This document shows positions 20,291 to 28,949 of a stretch of DNA of 64,000 bases, in pieces; positions within the stretch are counted from its first letter, which is position 1, and the number at the start of each line of letters is the position of its first letter. Both the position numbers and the translations under genes were made by a program. Source of the stretch: Treponema socranskii subsp. paredis ATCC 35535 (GTDB lineage: Bacteria > Spirochaetota > Spirochaetia > Treponematales > Treponemataceae). The notes beneath the pieces were generated by a model. The model was given only the letters and a program-made list of their open reading frames with translations, made no database searches and had not been told where the DNA came from. Location of the stretch: assembly GCA_000413015.1 (NCBI GenBank), contig KE332516.1:1-64000 (forward strand), given 5' to 3'.

Positions 20291-21931
20291 TTGTATTCAA
20301 TCGAGTCGTTTATACATATTCCGATTATAGGAGCGGCGGTCCTGCTCGCAATTTTATTCGCGCTGCTGGTCGTCATACGCTACCGAAATACAGCAAAAGC
20401 AAGTTTTGTACTCTATATCGCGCTCGGCATCCTTTTTGCAGGTCTCATCCGTATGTTCCGTTCGTCGAGCGGCATCTATTTCGTTTCCGCCTTTTTTGTT
20501 TCGGAACTCCTTCTCCTGCCCTACTTTATCATTCTTGCATTCGGCGATCCGAAAAAACGGGAAAAAAAACAAGCTCCCGAAGTGCACGAAAAAGTCGAAT
20601 ACGATTCGCTTGCAAACATATCGTATGAAAAAAAATTCGGGGCAAACGAAGAATTCGCCGCAAAAGCCGCCGAGCTTTTTTCGCAGGACGACAGCTTAAA
20701 TCAATTTCTCGACTACTTCAACGCAAAGCTCACCGAAGCGGTCAAAGCCGACGGATGCGTCATTCTCCTGTCGGACGAATTCGACAACTTTCTCACCGTC
20801 CGTTCCATGAAAGGCTCTTTTCCGCCTCCGTATAAACTGCCGGATACGCTGCCGCATACACCGGTACGGGTGGAAGCGAATTTCCGCTATATGCAGTTCC
20901 AGCTTTCCGAAACCCTTTTCGGAGAAGTCGCGTCTTCGGGTGAAGCGGTGCTTATAAAAGATTCCACCCACGACCCGCGCATTTATCAAAACGGACCGGA
21001 AGACTTTCTCGCATGCGGCAGCTACATCTGCGTTCCGATCCGCATACAAGGCAAAACCGTCGGCGTTTCGGCGCTGTCGCGGGCTCCGAAAAACGAAAGC
21101 TTTTCCGAAATCGATTTCGAACATGCAAAAACGATTACCGATGCCGCATCTTCCGCTCTCCGCTCTCTTTTGAGCTTTCTCGACTACAGCGAAAAACGCA
21201 GTCTCACGGAAGAAGGCAATACTGCGGCAAAATTTCAAAAAAAGATCATCCTTGAAAAAATTCCGGAAATGCCCGGCTTATCGCTCGGAGCCTGGTCGGT
21301 ACAAAACGAAAACGTATGCGGCGACTACTACGACATCCTCGCGGTACGCAAAGACCGCACGCTCTTCGTCATGGCGGATGTCGTCGGCAAAGGCATGAAC
21401 TCGTTCAGCGTCATGGTGATGATCCGCACGATGCTGCGCATGATCGCACCGTCGCCTCAAAGCCCTGCCGCTATTTTAAAATGGATCAACCGCGGACTGT
21501 GTGCGGAAAGCGGCATAGAAGATCACTTTGCGAGCATCGCGCTCATCGACTATAATCCGTTGACAAAGGAAACGAAACTTTCGACGAGCGGTATCAATCC
21601 CGTACTCGTCTACCGGGCGAAAAACGGCGAAGTGTCGCAGCTGTCAAAACAAAACGAACCGCTCGGTGTCGAAAAAACTTCGAATTTTGCCGATGAAATA
21701 TTACAGCTCGAAAGAGGAGACATCCTCGTAACCTGTACGGACGGATTGCTTGAATGCTTGAGCGAATCCGGTGTACAATATTCCGCGTCCCGCCTCATGC
21801 AAGTCATCAAAGAAAATCACGAGCTTGCAGGAGCGGAAATTGCCGAACGCGTAAAAGCGGATGTAAAGCGGCATTCGGCAGGGGCGCAGCAATACGACGA
21901 TCAAAGCCTTTTGATTATAAAAATAAAATGA
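20291..21931 (+). CDS. Membrane GAF-domain PP2C (RsbU-type) serine phosphatase
   Basis: 546 aa from TTG 20291, preceded by GGAG at 7 bp. Three N-terminal membrane helices (residues 10-90) are followed by a GAF sensor (about 145-300, with GSYICVPIRIQGKTVGVSAL) and a SpoIIE/RsbU phosphatase domain. Its metal-binding motifs are VCGDYYDI, FVMADVVGKGM and VTCTDGLLE plus a final DDQSLLIIK. It should dephosphorylate the STAS protein encoded immediately downstream and so release a sigma factor or another target after a signal. Confidence 0.9.
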   Translation: MYSIESFIHIPIIGAAVLLAILFALLVVIRYRNTAKASFVLYIALGILFAGLIRMFRSSSGIYFVSAFFVSELLLLPYFIILAFGDPKKREKKQAPEVHEKVEYDSLANISYEKKFGANEEFAAKAAELFSQDDSLNQFLDYFNAKLTEAVKADGCVILLSDEFDNFLTVRSMKGSFPPPYKLPDTLPHTPVRVEANFRYMQFQLSETLFGEVASSGEAVLIKDSTHDPRIYQNGPEDFLACGSYICVPIRIQGKTVGVSALSRAPKNESFSEIDFEHAKTITDAASSALRSLLSFLDYSEKRSLTEEGNTAAKFQKKIILEKIPEMPGLSLGAWSVQNENVCGDYYDILAVRKDRTLFVMADVVGKGMNSFSVMVMIRTMLRMIAPSPQSPAAILKWINRGLCAESGIEDHFASIALIDYNPLTKETKLSTSGINPVLVYRAKNGEVSQLSKQNEPLGVEKTSNFADEILQLERGDILVTCTDGLLECLSESGVQYSASRLMQVIKENHELAGAEIAERVKADVKRHSAGAQQYDDQSLLIIKIK

Positions 21932-21951
21932 ATTAGGAAGGAGCGTATTTT

Positions 21952-22290
21952 ATGGAACTGAAAATCCGCAAAAACGGCGACATCTATATCATCGACGTAA
22001 ACGGAGAGATGGATCTGTACAATTCCTACAAGCTCAAAGAGCTTGTCATGAAAATGCTGGAAAAAAACGTCAAGTTTTTCATCATCAATTTGGAACAGGT
22101 CGATTATATCGATTCGTCGGGAATCGGAGCACTCATCTATATCTGCTCTACGATAAAAAAGATGAATCTGCACCTTTCCATTGCGAATATCCACGGCTCT
22201 GTAAAAAAAGTCATCGAACTGACAAAGCTGACGGGATATTTTCCGATCGCAAACAGCATCGAAGATGCGCTGCAAATGGTAAAAGAATAA
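21952..22290 (+). CDS. STAS-domain anti-sigma factor antagonist
   Basis: 112 aa, single STAS domain. The phosphorylation motif YIDSSGIGALI carries the conserved serine. AAGGAG precedes the ATG. It lies 20 bp after the phosphatase gene and upstream of the HATPase gene, the usual partner-switch arrangement of phosphatase, antagonist and kinase/anti-sigma factor. Confidence 0.9.
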   Translation: MELKIRKNGDIYIIDVNGEMDLYNSYKLKELVMKMLEKNVKFFIINLEQVDYIDSSGIGALIYICSTIKKMNLHLSIANIHGSVKKVIELTKLTGYFPIANSIEDALQMVKE

Positions 22291-22319
22291 CGCGCTTATC
22301 TTGCGAAAATACGATTCAT

Positions 22320-22357
22320 GAGCGGAAGGCGGACAATCGGCGCTTCCGCTCGTTTTT
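22320..22357 (+). terminator. Rho-independent terminator
   Basis: GAGCGGAAG and CTTCCGCTC form a 9-bp stem (loop 14 nt) followed by GTTTTT. It would separate the phosphatase/STAS transcript from the HATPase gene. Confidence 0.8.
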
Positions 22358-22429
22358 CATACGCCAAATTAAATAATACCGTTACACGAACTTATTGCAA
22401 AACGAAAATTTAATAAAGGAGTTTACACG

Positions 22430-22978
22430 ATGGCACGCGAAGACGTAATAAAAGAACTTCACTCGGACGATAACGATCCCCTATTCAATACGGAAAACAT
22501 GCTCGTAAAAACCTTTCCGTCGGATTTCAGACAGATCAGATACTTTACGCTCCTCATCGTCCAGTCTGCGCCGACGGAAATCAGAGAGCTGAACCTGCTC
22601 GAACAGCAGATAAGCGAAGTGATCAAAAACGCCGTCAAACACGGCAACAATTGCGACATGAATAAAAAAGTAACCGTTTGGTATTCGTTCAGCCCCACCC
22701 ATGCGCACCTTATCGTGCAGGACGAAGGCGAAGGTTTTAAAAATCTCGAAAAGTGGAACGAATTCAACCGCAAAAGAATCGAATGCCTGCGCACTCAGAA
22801 TTTCGAAGACCTTGCAAACTACGTTTCATTCCGCACGGCATCAAGCGACGAACACGACGGCGGAAACGCGCTCTTTGCAGCGGTCGAATATTGGAACGGA
22901 GGCTTTGTCTTTAACGGTAAACGGAACGCCGTCGCAATGCTGAAAAAGTTCAAACAAAAACACCACTCCATCAGCTGA
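22430..22978 (+). CDS. HATPase anti-sigma factor / serine kinase
   Basis: 182 aa. The GHKL ATPase N-box is visible (QQISEVIKNAVKHGNN) and so is the G1 box (VQDEGEGFKN). A later GGNALFAAVEYWNGGFVFN corresponds to the G2 region. RsbW/SpoIIAB-type proteins phosphorylate a STAS antagonist and bind a sigma factor. It starts after AAGGAG and has its own upstream region behind a terminator, so it can be expressed separately from the phosphatase. Its sigma or other partner is not encoded nearby. Confidence 0.87.
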   Translation: MAREDVIKELHSDDNDPLFNTENMLVKTFPSDFRQIRYFTLLIVQSAPTEIRELNLLEQQISEVIKNAVKHGNNCDMNKKVTVWYSFSPTHAHLIVQDEGEGFKNLEKWNEFNRKRIECLRTQNFEDLANYVSFRTASSDEHDGGNALFAAVEYWNGGFVFNGKRNAVAMLKKFKQKHHSIS

Positions 22979-23048
22979 CGTATTCGATTTTTGTCTGAGA
23001 CGGATCGATCCGCTTTTGAAAATACAGCAAGTTCCTCTCGGCTGCAGA

Positions 23049-23084
23049 ACGCTTCGAAAAACGGAAAGTTTTTCGAAGCGTTTA
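23049..23084. terminator. Terminator between convergent genes
   Basis: ACGCTTCGAAAAAC and GTTTTTCGAAGCGT form a perfect 14-bp stem with a five-base loop, followed on the plus strand by TTATAATTT. It lies at the stop codon of the minus-strand glycosidase gene and likely serves both sides. Confidence 0.75.
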
Positions 23085-24512
23085 TAATTTGTCGATAAGC
23101 ATGGAACACTTACCGGACGGGATCGGCAGCGTCTTTTTCTTTTGATCGAGGATATTGATCGTAAAGTAGTAGAGCTTTTCGCTTTCCATTTGGATTTCCC
23201 AGCCGCGGCTGCTTTTGTTGCTCAATATCGTTATAAGGTTTCGCTTGAGCGACAGGTTTTCGATACCCATAATTTCGAGATTCGGAATAATCCAGTCGAC
23301 CGTTTTGCGGGGAAGACTTATCGAAAGACCGATGACGTTTTCTATCATCAGCGCTATCGTCGAAAGACCGACGGTGATGAGATAGTGCGGACGCGGAAAA
23401 CTTGCGTCTTTAGACATGGAAGCTTTGCCTTCTTTTGTCGGCAGATACGCTTCGTACACATCGCCCTTTTCTTTCGGGTTGTTCGGCATAAGCCCTTCGA
23501 GGATATAGTAGAGGTGACGTATGGAACACTCGCGCGCAAGTTCGTAGTGGCGGTATTTTTCAAGTCCTTTGACGACCATAAAATTGAACGCGGGAAACAC
23601 GCTGCCGCAAAATCCTTCACCCGATTTTTTAAACGATCTGCTGTCGGCCGAAAGCGTCGGAAACGGATGATCGGTACCGAAAGTTTCGGGATTGCTCAAG
23701 TGGGAAATAAGCAGTTCCGCTTTATCGGCATTCGGGATTTCGGCGAGAAGCGGCCAAAAACCCGCTATCGTTTTTTCGCTCAAGCGGTTTCCGTCTTTGT
23801 TGAGATCGTGATAAAAGTGCGTCGCGTCGTCCCACATAAGAGAATTGATCCGCGTTTTGATCGAAAAATACATGCGCCTGTATTGAAAGCTCAAATCTTT
23901 ATCGTTGAGTATATCGCCGAGAGCGGACATGTGAGATGCGTTGATCGCCATAGCCGCATTGAAATCGACGGGGTATACGCTTTTTTCGCGCGGAGCGTTG
24001 AACATCGTACTCGCGGAAAAAGGAACGGCATACAAGCCGTTTTCCTGCTTAAACGTTTCGTCGAGCCATGTCATGTACTTTTGCAGTTTCGGCATGATTT
24101 CTTTTATACGCCGCTTGTTCGCGGATTTATGGTAGAGGTTGAATTCCGCCCATGCAAAAAGCGGCATACCCGCACCCTGGGGATTCGTTTTCGGCAAAAG
24201 AGGCTTTCCCGTTTTCGCGTCGTATCTCCAGCGGATCGCGCCGTCTTTTTCCTGCTTGTTGTAAAAGTAATCGATGTTTTGACTTGCGTTGAAATTGCGG
24301 TTCGAATACACGAGAAAAAAAGAAGAAAAAATCGATTCGAATTGATCGATAACGCTCTTTCCGCTTTCGGGATATAAAAAACAGCCGGAAAGCGATTCTT
24401 TCGATGTCGCAGGGTCGATCCAAAAATCTGCAAGCATCGACCACGTTTTATTATAAATATCTACAAAATCCTGATCGTAAAAATGAATTTTCGGAAAATC
24501 GTGCTTATTCAC
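23082..24512 (-). CDS. (alpha/alpha)6-barrel glycosidase, trehalase/GH63-like
   Basis: 476 aa from GTG 24512, with AGGAG 5 bp upstream. The protein has the helical-barrel layout of GH37/GH63 enzymes: an early SIFSSFFLVYSNRNF part and NPQGAGMPLFAWAEF. A central KEKSVYPVDFNAAMAINASH and a late EKGDVYEAYLPTKEGKAS, carrying an acidic residue where these families have a catalytic acid, complete the layout. No signal peptide, so it is cytosolic. Family members hydrolyse trehalose, glucosylglycerate, mannosylglycerate or related glucosides. Adjacency to a GH13 phosphorylase and an ABC sugar importer suggests a glucoside imported by that system (inference). Confidence 0.7.
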   Translation of the reverse strand: MNKHDFPKIHFYDQDFVDIYNKTWSMLADFWIDPATSKESLSGCFLYPESGKSVIDQFESIFSSFFLVYSNRNFNASQNIDYFYNKQEKDGAIRWRYDAKTGKPLLPKTNPQGAGMPLFAWAEFNLYHKSANKRRIKEIMPKLQKYMTWLDETFKQENGLYAVPFSASTMFNAPREKSVYPVDFNAAMAINASHMSALGDILNDKDLSFQYRRMYFSIKTRINSLMWDDATHFYHDLNKDGNRLSEKTIAGFWPLLAEIPNADKAELLISHLSNPETFGTDHPFPTLSADSRSFKKSGEGFCGSVFPAFNFMVVKGLEKYRHYELARECSIRHLYYILEGLMPNNPKEKGDVYEAYLPTKEGKASMSKDASFPRPHYLITVGLSTIALMIENVIGLSISLPRKTVDWIIPNLEIMGIENLSLKRNLITILSNKSSRGWEIQMESEKLYYFTINILDQKKKTLPIPSGKCSMLIDKL

Positions 24513-24668
24513 TTGTGCTCCTGCAACTGCTGTACGAAAGTAGTCTTTACCAGTATATCACATTTTTATAAAAAGGCAAAATCTTTTTTATAAAAATAGA
24601 GATTTTTTTATAATTTGAAAGCCGAAACCGCCGGATAAAAGGAAAAACGGACGAAATCGGATACGCAC

Positions 24669-24703
24669 CTTTCAAAAACCGCACGGAAACTTCCGCTCGG
24701 CGC
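24669..24703. repeat. 35-bp direct repeat, copy 1
   Basis: Matches 30589-30623 at 34 of 35 positions in the same orientation (starts CTTTCAAAAACCGCACGGAA). This copy encodes the last residues and stop codon of the phosphorylase gene. The two copies bracket the phosphorylase, LacI and ABC-transporter genes. Confidence 0.8.
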
Positions 24704-26135
24704 CGCTTTCCGAATATGCGATATCACATGAAAATGAAGTAAAATCGACAAAAAGCGAAGCGTAGTCTGCACCGTTTTTTCGGAGAATGCGCAAACTGTG
24801 TTCATCGGACGGCAAAAGATGAAACTCGCCGTCGAATGCGGGATGAGCGTTCCGAAACCTCATGAGCGCAATGAGTTTTTGTACAAGCGGAGAAGCCGAA
24901 ACGGATTCGATTTCACCGAGCGGATAATAATGACGGTTTATGTCGCGATGTACACCCGTTTTATTGCAAAGCTCGAAATCGTTTTTTCCGCCCCACACGC
25001 CGACATAATACACTTGCGGAATACCGGGTGCGAAAAACTGCAGCGCGCGAGCGATAAAATATTTTTTATCGTCGTTGCCGCATGCTGAATAATACGTACA
25101 GTTGATTTGATACGTATCGAATCGATCGAGATCCATACGGATGCCGAATTTTTCATAAAGTTCGAAAGTTCCGGGGTTCAGCTCGAAACATTTTCTCCGC
25201 GTCGCAAGAAGATCTTCATCGCTCATCAAATAGCGCGCATCGACGACGCCGATACCGTCGTGCGTGTCGAGCGTCGTAAACTGTTTTCGCGGACAGACGA
25301 GAAGCCAATTTTTCAAATACATCGACTTTCCGAAATACAGCGCATTGAGAGTGAGCATGGGGAGCTGGAAGTCATAGGTATAATAGCCGCGCGCTTCCGT
25401 TTTTTTCTGTATAAAATAGTGTTCGTGAATTTCGGGAAGAACGGCCACTCCTCGCGGGGAAAGGATTTCATCGCATTCGCCGAGCAGATGCCAAATCTCG
25501 GGTTCGACAAAAAAACAATCCGTACCTTCGCGCTTGGAAGCATACGCGACCGCATCGAGGCGGATGATCGAAGCTCCGTGTTCGGAGAGAAAGGTGAGAT
25601 TGTCTTTTAAAAAATTTTTCGCTTCTTCGGAATATTGATTTATATCGATTTGATAATCGCTGAATGTCGTCCACAGTTTTTCTTTTGAACCGTCGGCAAA
25701 TTCGGCTTCGATATACGGAATCTTTTTTCGTTTATAGAGCCTGTCGATATCTTCGGCGGTCGGCTCTCCCTTCGTCCAAAAATCTTTATAGCGGATAAAA
25801 AAATCGCGATAGCGCGAAGCGTCTTTTTTTTCCAAAAAATCTTTATAAATAGAGCTTGCCGACGAAAGATGATTTATCATGTAATCGTACATGAGATAAT
25901 ATTTTTTTCCGAGAGAAGCGATATCGTCCCAAGTGCCGAATTGCGGATCGACCTCTTTATATGTCAGGGGTGCAAAACCGCGGTCGGCCGACGACGGAAA
26001 AAACGGCAAAATATGGACACCTCCGACAGCTCCGTCCAAATAGGAGTCAAGCACATACGAGAGATCTTTCAAATTGCCGCCCATGCAGTCGGCATAGGTA
26101 ATGAGCATAATCTTGTTTGCAATTTTTTGCGGCAT
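24672..26135 (-). CDS. gtfA: GH13 subfamily 18 sucrose phosphorylase-type enzyme
   Basis: 487 aa, ATG with GGAGG 7 bp upstream. Similarity to sucrose phosphorylases is strong along the whole length: NKIMLITYADCMGGN, GGVHILPFFPSSADRGF, nucleophile region IIRLDAVAYASK, acid/base LPEIHEHY and transition-state LDTHDGIGVVD. It should cleave a glucoside with phosphate to give alpha-glucose 1-phosphate. Sucrose is the default substrate; sucrose 6-phosphate and glucosylglycerate are used by close relatives and cannot be excluded. The last residues come from the 35-bp repeat. It belongs to an operon with the LacI regulator and transporter genes upstream. Confidence 0.85.
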   Translation of the reverse strand: MPQKIANKIMLITYADCMGGNLKDLSYVLDSYLDGAVGGVHILPFFPSSADRGFAPLTYKEVDPQFGTWDDIASLGKKYYLMYDYMINHLSSASSIYKDFLEKKDASRYRDFFIRYKDFWTKGEPTAEDIDRLYKRKKIPYIEAEFADGSKEKLWTTFSDYQIDINQYSEEAKNFLKDNLTFLSEHGASIIRLDAVAYASKREGTDCFFVEPEIWHLLGECDEILSPRGVAVLPEIHEHYFIQKKTEARGYYTYDFQLPMLTLNALYFGKSMYLKNWLLVCPRKQFTTLDTHDGIGVVDARYLMSDEDLLATRRKCFELNPGTFELYEKFGIRMDLDRFDTYQINCTYYSACGNDDKKYFIARALQFFAPGIPQVYYVGVWGGKNDFELCNKTGVHRDINRHYYPLGEIESVSASPLVQKLIALMRFRNAHPAFDGEFHLLPSDEHSLRILRKNGADYASLFVDFTSFSCDIAYSESGAERKFPCGF

Positions 26136-26202
26136 AAGAGTCCTCCGTATTCAAAATAATTATGCGACCCTCTAAAAATTCAATCGGGTTTTCAAAAGCG
26201 CC

Positions 26203-27174
26203 TTATGTCGTTTTCCGTTCAATCAGCGTTACGGGAAACACTTGTTTATCGGGAACGCGTTTTCCGTCCATCAAATCGATAAGCGTGGAAACCGCCGTTT
26301 CGGCAAGCAGTTTATAATCTTGACGAACGGTTGTCAACGGAGGAAAAATCATTGAACTGATATTCGTATCGTCGTATCCGACAATCTTTATATCTTCCGG
26401 TATTCGAAAGCCGCGGGAAAGAGAAGCGGAAACGCAAACGCTTGCGATGATATCGTTGCTCGCGAAGATGCCGTCGAAGCCGTCGTTTTCAGAAAAAACG
26501 GTATCGACGATTTTCGAATAATCGTTTTCTTTTTGGAGTATAAGCGGCGCTTCGTAGAGCTTATAAACGATACCGCTCTTTTCACACTCGCGGATAAACG
26601 CATATGTGCGTTCATTGGACGAACGACGGTATTTCAACTCTCCGCTTATGTGGATGATATGCTTGCAGCCTTTCGAAATCAAATGCCGGGCGGCAAGCGT
26701 TCCTCCCAAATCGTCATCGGACGAAACGGACGGAGCGCAGTCGGCATTGGCGATGACGACGGTCGGCACGAGCGATTGCCGTATAAAATCTTCCGTACCG
26801 TTGATATACGACGTGATAATGCCGTTCGACATGTTACGTCCGAGCGATCGGTATTCCCTCTCATAATCTTCCCGCTCAAGAGGAGAAGATGTCACCATGA
26901 TGGAATAACCGTGAGATGCGGCCGCCCTTTCAAGCTCGTGTGCCGTCTGCGCCCAAAACGGCATATTCAAATCGGGCAGCATAATGCCGATGCAGCTGTT
27001 CGTACCGCACACGAGCGAACGGGCAACCGCATTCGGCCGGTAATGCAGGCGGCGCATCGCATCGAGAACATTCTTTTTTGTAGTCCCGCGCAGCTTGGGG
27101 CTACCATTTAAAACGCGGGAAACCGTCGCCGTGGATACGCCCGCCTCTTTTGCGACATCGATAATCGTGGACAC
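26203..27174 (-). CDS. LacI-family transcriptional regulator
   Basis: 323 aa from GTG 27174 with GGAG upstream. The N-terminal helix-turn-helix and hinge are typical (IIDVAKEAGVSTATVSRVLN, then HYRPNAVARSLVCGT). The periplasmic-binding-like effector domain follows (IGIMLPDLNMPFWAQ, GFDGIFASNDIIA, IKIVGYDDTNISSM). It lies inside the sugar operon, between the permease and phosphorylase genes. A LacI-type operator half-matching TGTAAACGTTTACA overlaps the operon promoter at 30442-30455, so it probably represses the operon until the imported sugar binds. Confidence 0.92.
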   Translation of the reverse strand: MSTIIDVAKEAGVSTATVSRVLNGSPKLRGTTKKNVLDAMRRLHYRPNAVARSLVCGTNSCIGIMLPDLNMPFWAQTAHELERAAASHGYSIMVTSSPLEREDYEREYRSLGRNMSNGIITSYINGTEDFIRQSLVPTVVIANADCAPSVSSDDDLGGTLAARHLISKGCKHIIHISGELKYRRSSNERTYAFIRECEKSGIVYKLYEAPLILQKENDYSKIVDTVFSENDGFDGIFASNDIIASVCVSASLSRGFRIPEDIKIVGYDDTNISSMIFPPLTTVRQDYKLLAETAVSTLIDLMDGKRVPDKQVFPVTLIERKTT

Positions 27175-27186
27175 CGTCTTCTCCGC

Positions 27187-28047
27187 TTACGATTTTACCG
27201 CACCCGAAACGATACCGCCGACAATATATTTTTGCAGGAAAATATACAAAACAATGACGGGCAGCATGGAAAGCACGAGAGCCGCCATAATATTGCCGTA
27301 ATCGTTTGAAAAAGTACCGTAAAACGTTCTGATCGCAAGCGGCAGCGTATACAGTTCTTTTTTACCGAGTACGAGAGAGGGCAAAAGATAATCGTTCCAA
27401 AAACCGAGCGTTTCGAGAATCGCGATTGTCGAAAGAATCGGTTTTAACAGCGGAAAGACGATAAGGAAAAATATCGTATGCGGATTGCAGCCGTCGATAA
27501 CGGCAGCTTCTTCCAGTGCGATCGGAATATTCGATTTAATAAATCCGTGACACATAAAAATACACATCGCCGTTCCGAAGCCGAAGTTCATCAAAACGAG
27601 CACCGTACGCGAATTGAGCATATGGAACATACCGCCGTAAATGGAAATGAGCGGTATCATGACGACTTGAAACGGAACTGCCATAGATGCCATCATGAGC
27701 GCAAAAGTCACTTTGGAAGATTTCCGATTCGAATGCCGCACGAGAAAGTACGCCGCCATCGAAGAAAAGACGAGCAATATACAAACGCTGAAAACGGTAA
27801 TCGAAAGGCTGTTGAAAAACGACCGCGCAAAATCCATCTTTACGACGGCGGCTTTATAATTGTTCCACTGCAGGCCTTTTTCATCGATGAGGCGCAGCGG
27901 ATATTTTACGATCTGCACTTTTCGCTTGAGAGAATTGATAAGAACCAAAAAAAACGGGAAGAGATACAGACACAGAAAAAATACGGCAAACACGCTTCTC
28001 AATACAATCCCTTTCGACGAGGGTTTCACTTCCACTGTTTTTTGCAT
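27187..28047 (-). CDS. Carbohydrate ABC transporter permease (MalG type)
   Basis: 286 aa, six membrane segments beginning IVLRSVFAVFFLCLYLFPFF. The EAA loop that contacts the ATPase is visible as EEAAVIDGCNPHTIFFLIVF. It pairs with the MalF-type permease encoded one base upstream. No ATPase gene is in the operon, so a shared MsmK/UgpC-type ATPase from elsewhere is expected. Confidence 0.92.
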   Translation of the reverse strand: MQKTVEVKPSSKGIVLRSVFAVFFLCLYLFPFFLVLINSLKRKVQIVKYPLRLIDEKGLQWNNYKAAVVKMDFARSFFNSLSITVFSVCILLVFSSMAAYFLVRHSNRKSSKVTFALMMASMAVPFQVVMIPLISIYGGMFHMLNSRTVLVLMNFGFGTAMCIFMCHGFIKSNIPIALEEAAVIDGCNPHTIFFLIVFPLLKPILSTIAILETLGFWNDYLLPSLVLGKKELYTLPLAIRTFYGTFSNDYGNIMAALVLSMLPVIVLYIFLQKYIVGGIVSGAVKS

Positions 28048-28048
28048 A

Positions 28049-28930
28049 TTACATCTCCAATTCCCGTTTTTTTCCGATATAGGTTTGCGTCAATGCAATG
28101 GCCGCCATACAGACAAACATAACGAGCGCTTCGGCTTGTCCCACGCCGTATTTTTGTTCTTCGAACGCTTTCGAATAGATATGCATTGCGGCAAGCTTCG
28201 TCGAATCGTAGGGGCCGCCGGCAGTCAGCGATAAATTGACGTCGTACACTTTAAACGTCCGTGTTATCGATAAAAATAAACTGATAACGATGGACGGCAC
28301 TATAAGCGGTATGCGGATTTTCCGCGTAATAAGCCCTTCGCCCGCCCCGTCGATCCGCGCCGCTTCGATTAAATCGTGCGGAATGCCGACAAAGCCTGCG
28401 ATATAGATGAGCAGCATATACCCCGAATACTGCCACGTCGCGACGATGATAAGAGAAGCCATTGCCGTAGCCGGAGAAGAAAGCCATGACTTTTCAAAAA
28501 GCGCAACGGGAATAATTTTATATATATTGACAAAAACCCTGCTGAACACGAATTGCCATATATAACCGAGAATGAGTCCTCCGATCAAATTCGGCGTAAA
28601 AAATCCCGCGCGCAAAAAACTTTCGGCCTTTACGCCGCTCGTCAACAGATAGGCAAGCAAAAACGCGATGACATTGATGGCGATAACCGAAGCGGCGGAA
28701 TACAGAATCGTTCGCCGCATCGATTGCCAAAAAGACAGATCGGTAAAGACCTCCGCATAATTTGCAAAGCCCGTAAAACCGATCGTACTTGCAATGCCGT
28801 CCCAATCGGTAAGGGTAAGATAAAATCCGTAGAGAAGCGGGACGATAAAAACGAGCACGAAAAAAAGCATAGACGGCCCGACAAAGGACGCATACAACAG
28901 CGCATTTTTTTTCTTATCCGCAAATTTCAT
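28049..28930 (-). CDS. Carbohydrate ABC transporter permease (MalF type)
   Basis: 293 aa from ATG 28930, chosen for the GGGGGTAAGT site just upstream; an earlier in-frame ATG overlaps the binding-protein gene. Six membrane segments, starting with FVGPSMLFFVLVFIVPLLYG. The EAA loop reads IEAARIDGAGEGLITRKIRI. It forms a heterodimeric inner-membrane channel with the MalG-type permease. Confidence 0.92.
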   Translation of the reverse strand: MKFADKKKNALLYASFVGPSMLFFVLVFIVPLLYGFYLTLTDWDGIASTIGFTGFANYAEVFTDLSFWQSMRRTILYSAASVIAINVIAFLLAYLLTSGVKAESFLRAGFFTPNLIGGLILGYIWQFVFSRVFVNIYKIIPVALFEKSWLSSPATAMASLIIVATWQYSGYMLLIYIAGFVGIPHDLIEAARIDGAGEGLITRKIRIPLIVPSIVISLFLSITRTFKVYDVNLSLTAGGPYDSTKLAAMHIYSKAFEEQKYGVGQAEALVMFVCMAAIALTQTYIGKKRELEM

Positions 28931-28949
28931 ACTTACCCCCGCATCGTGT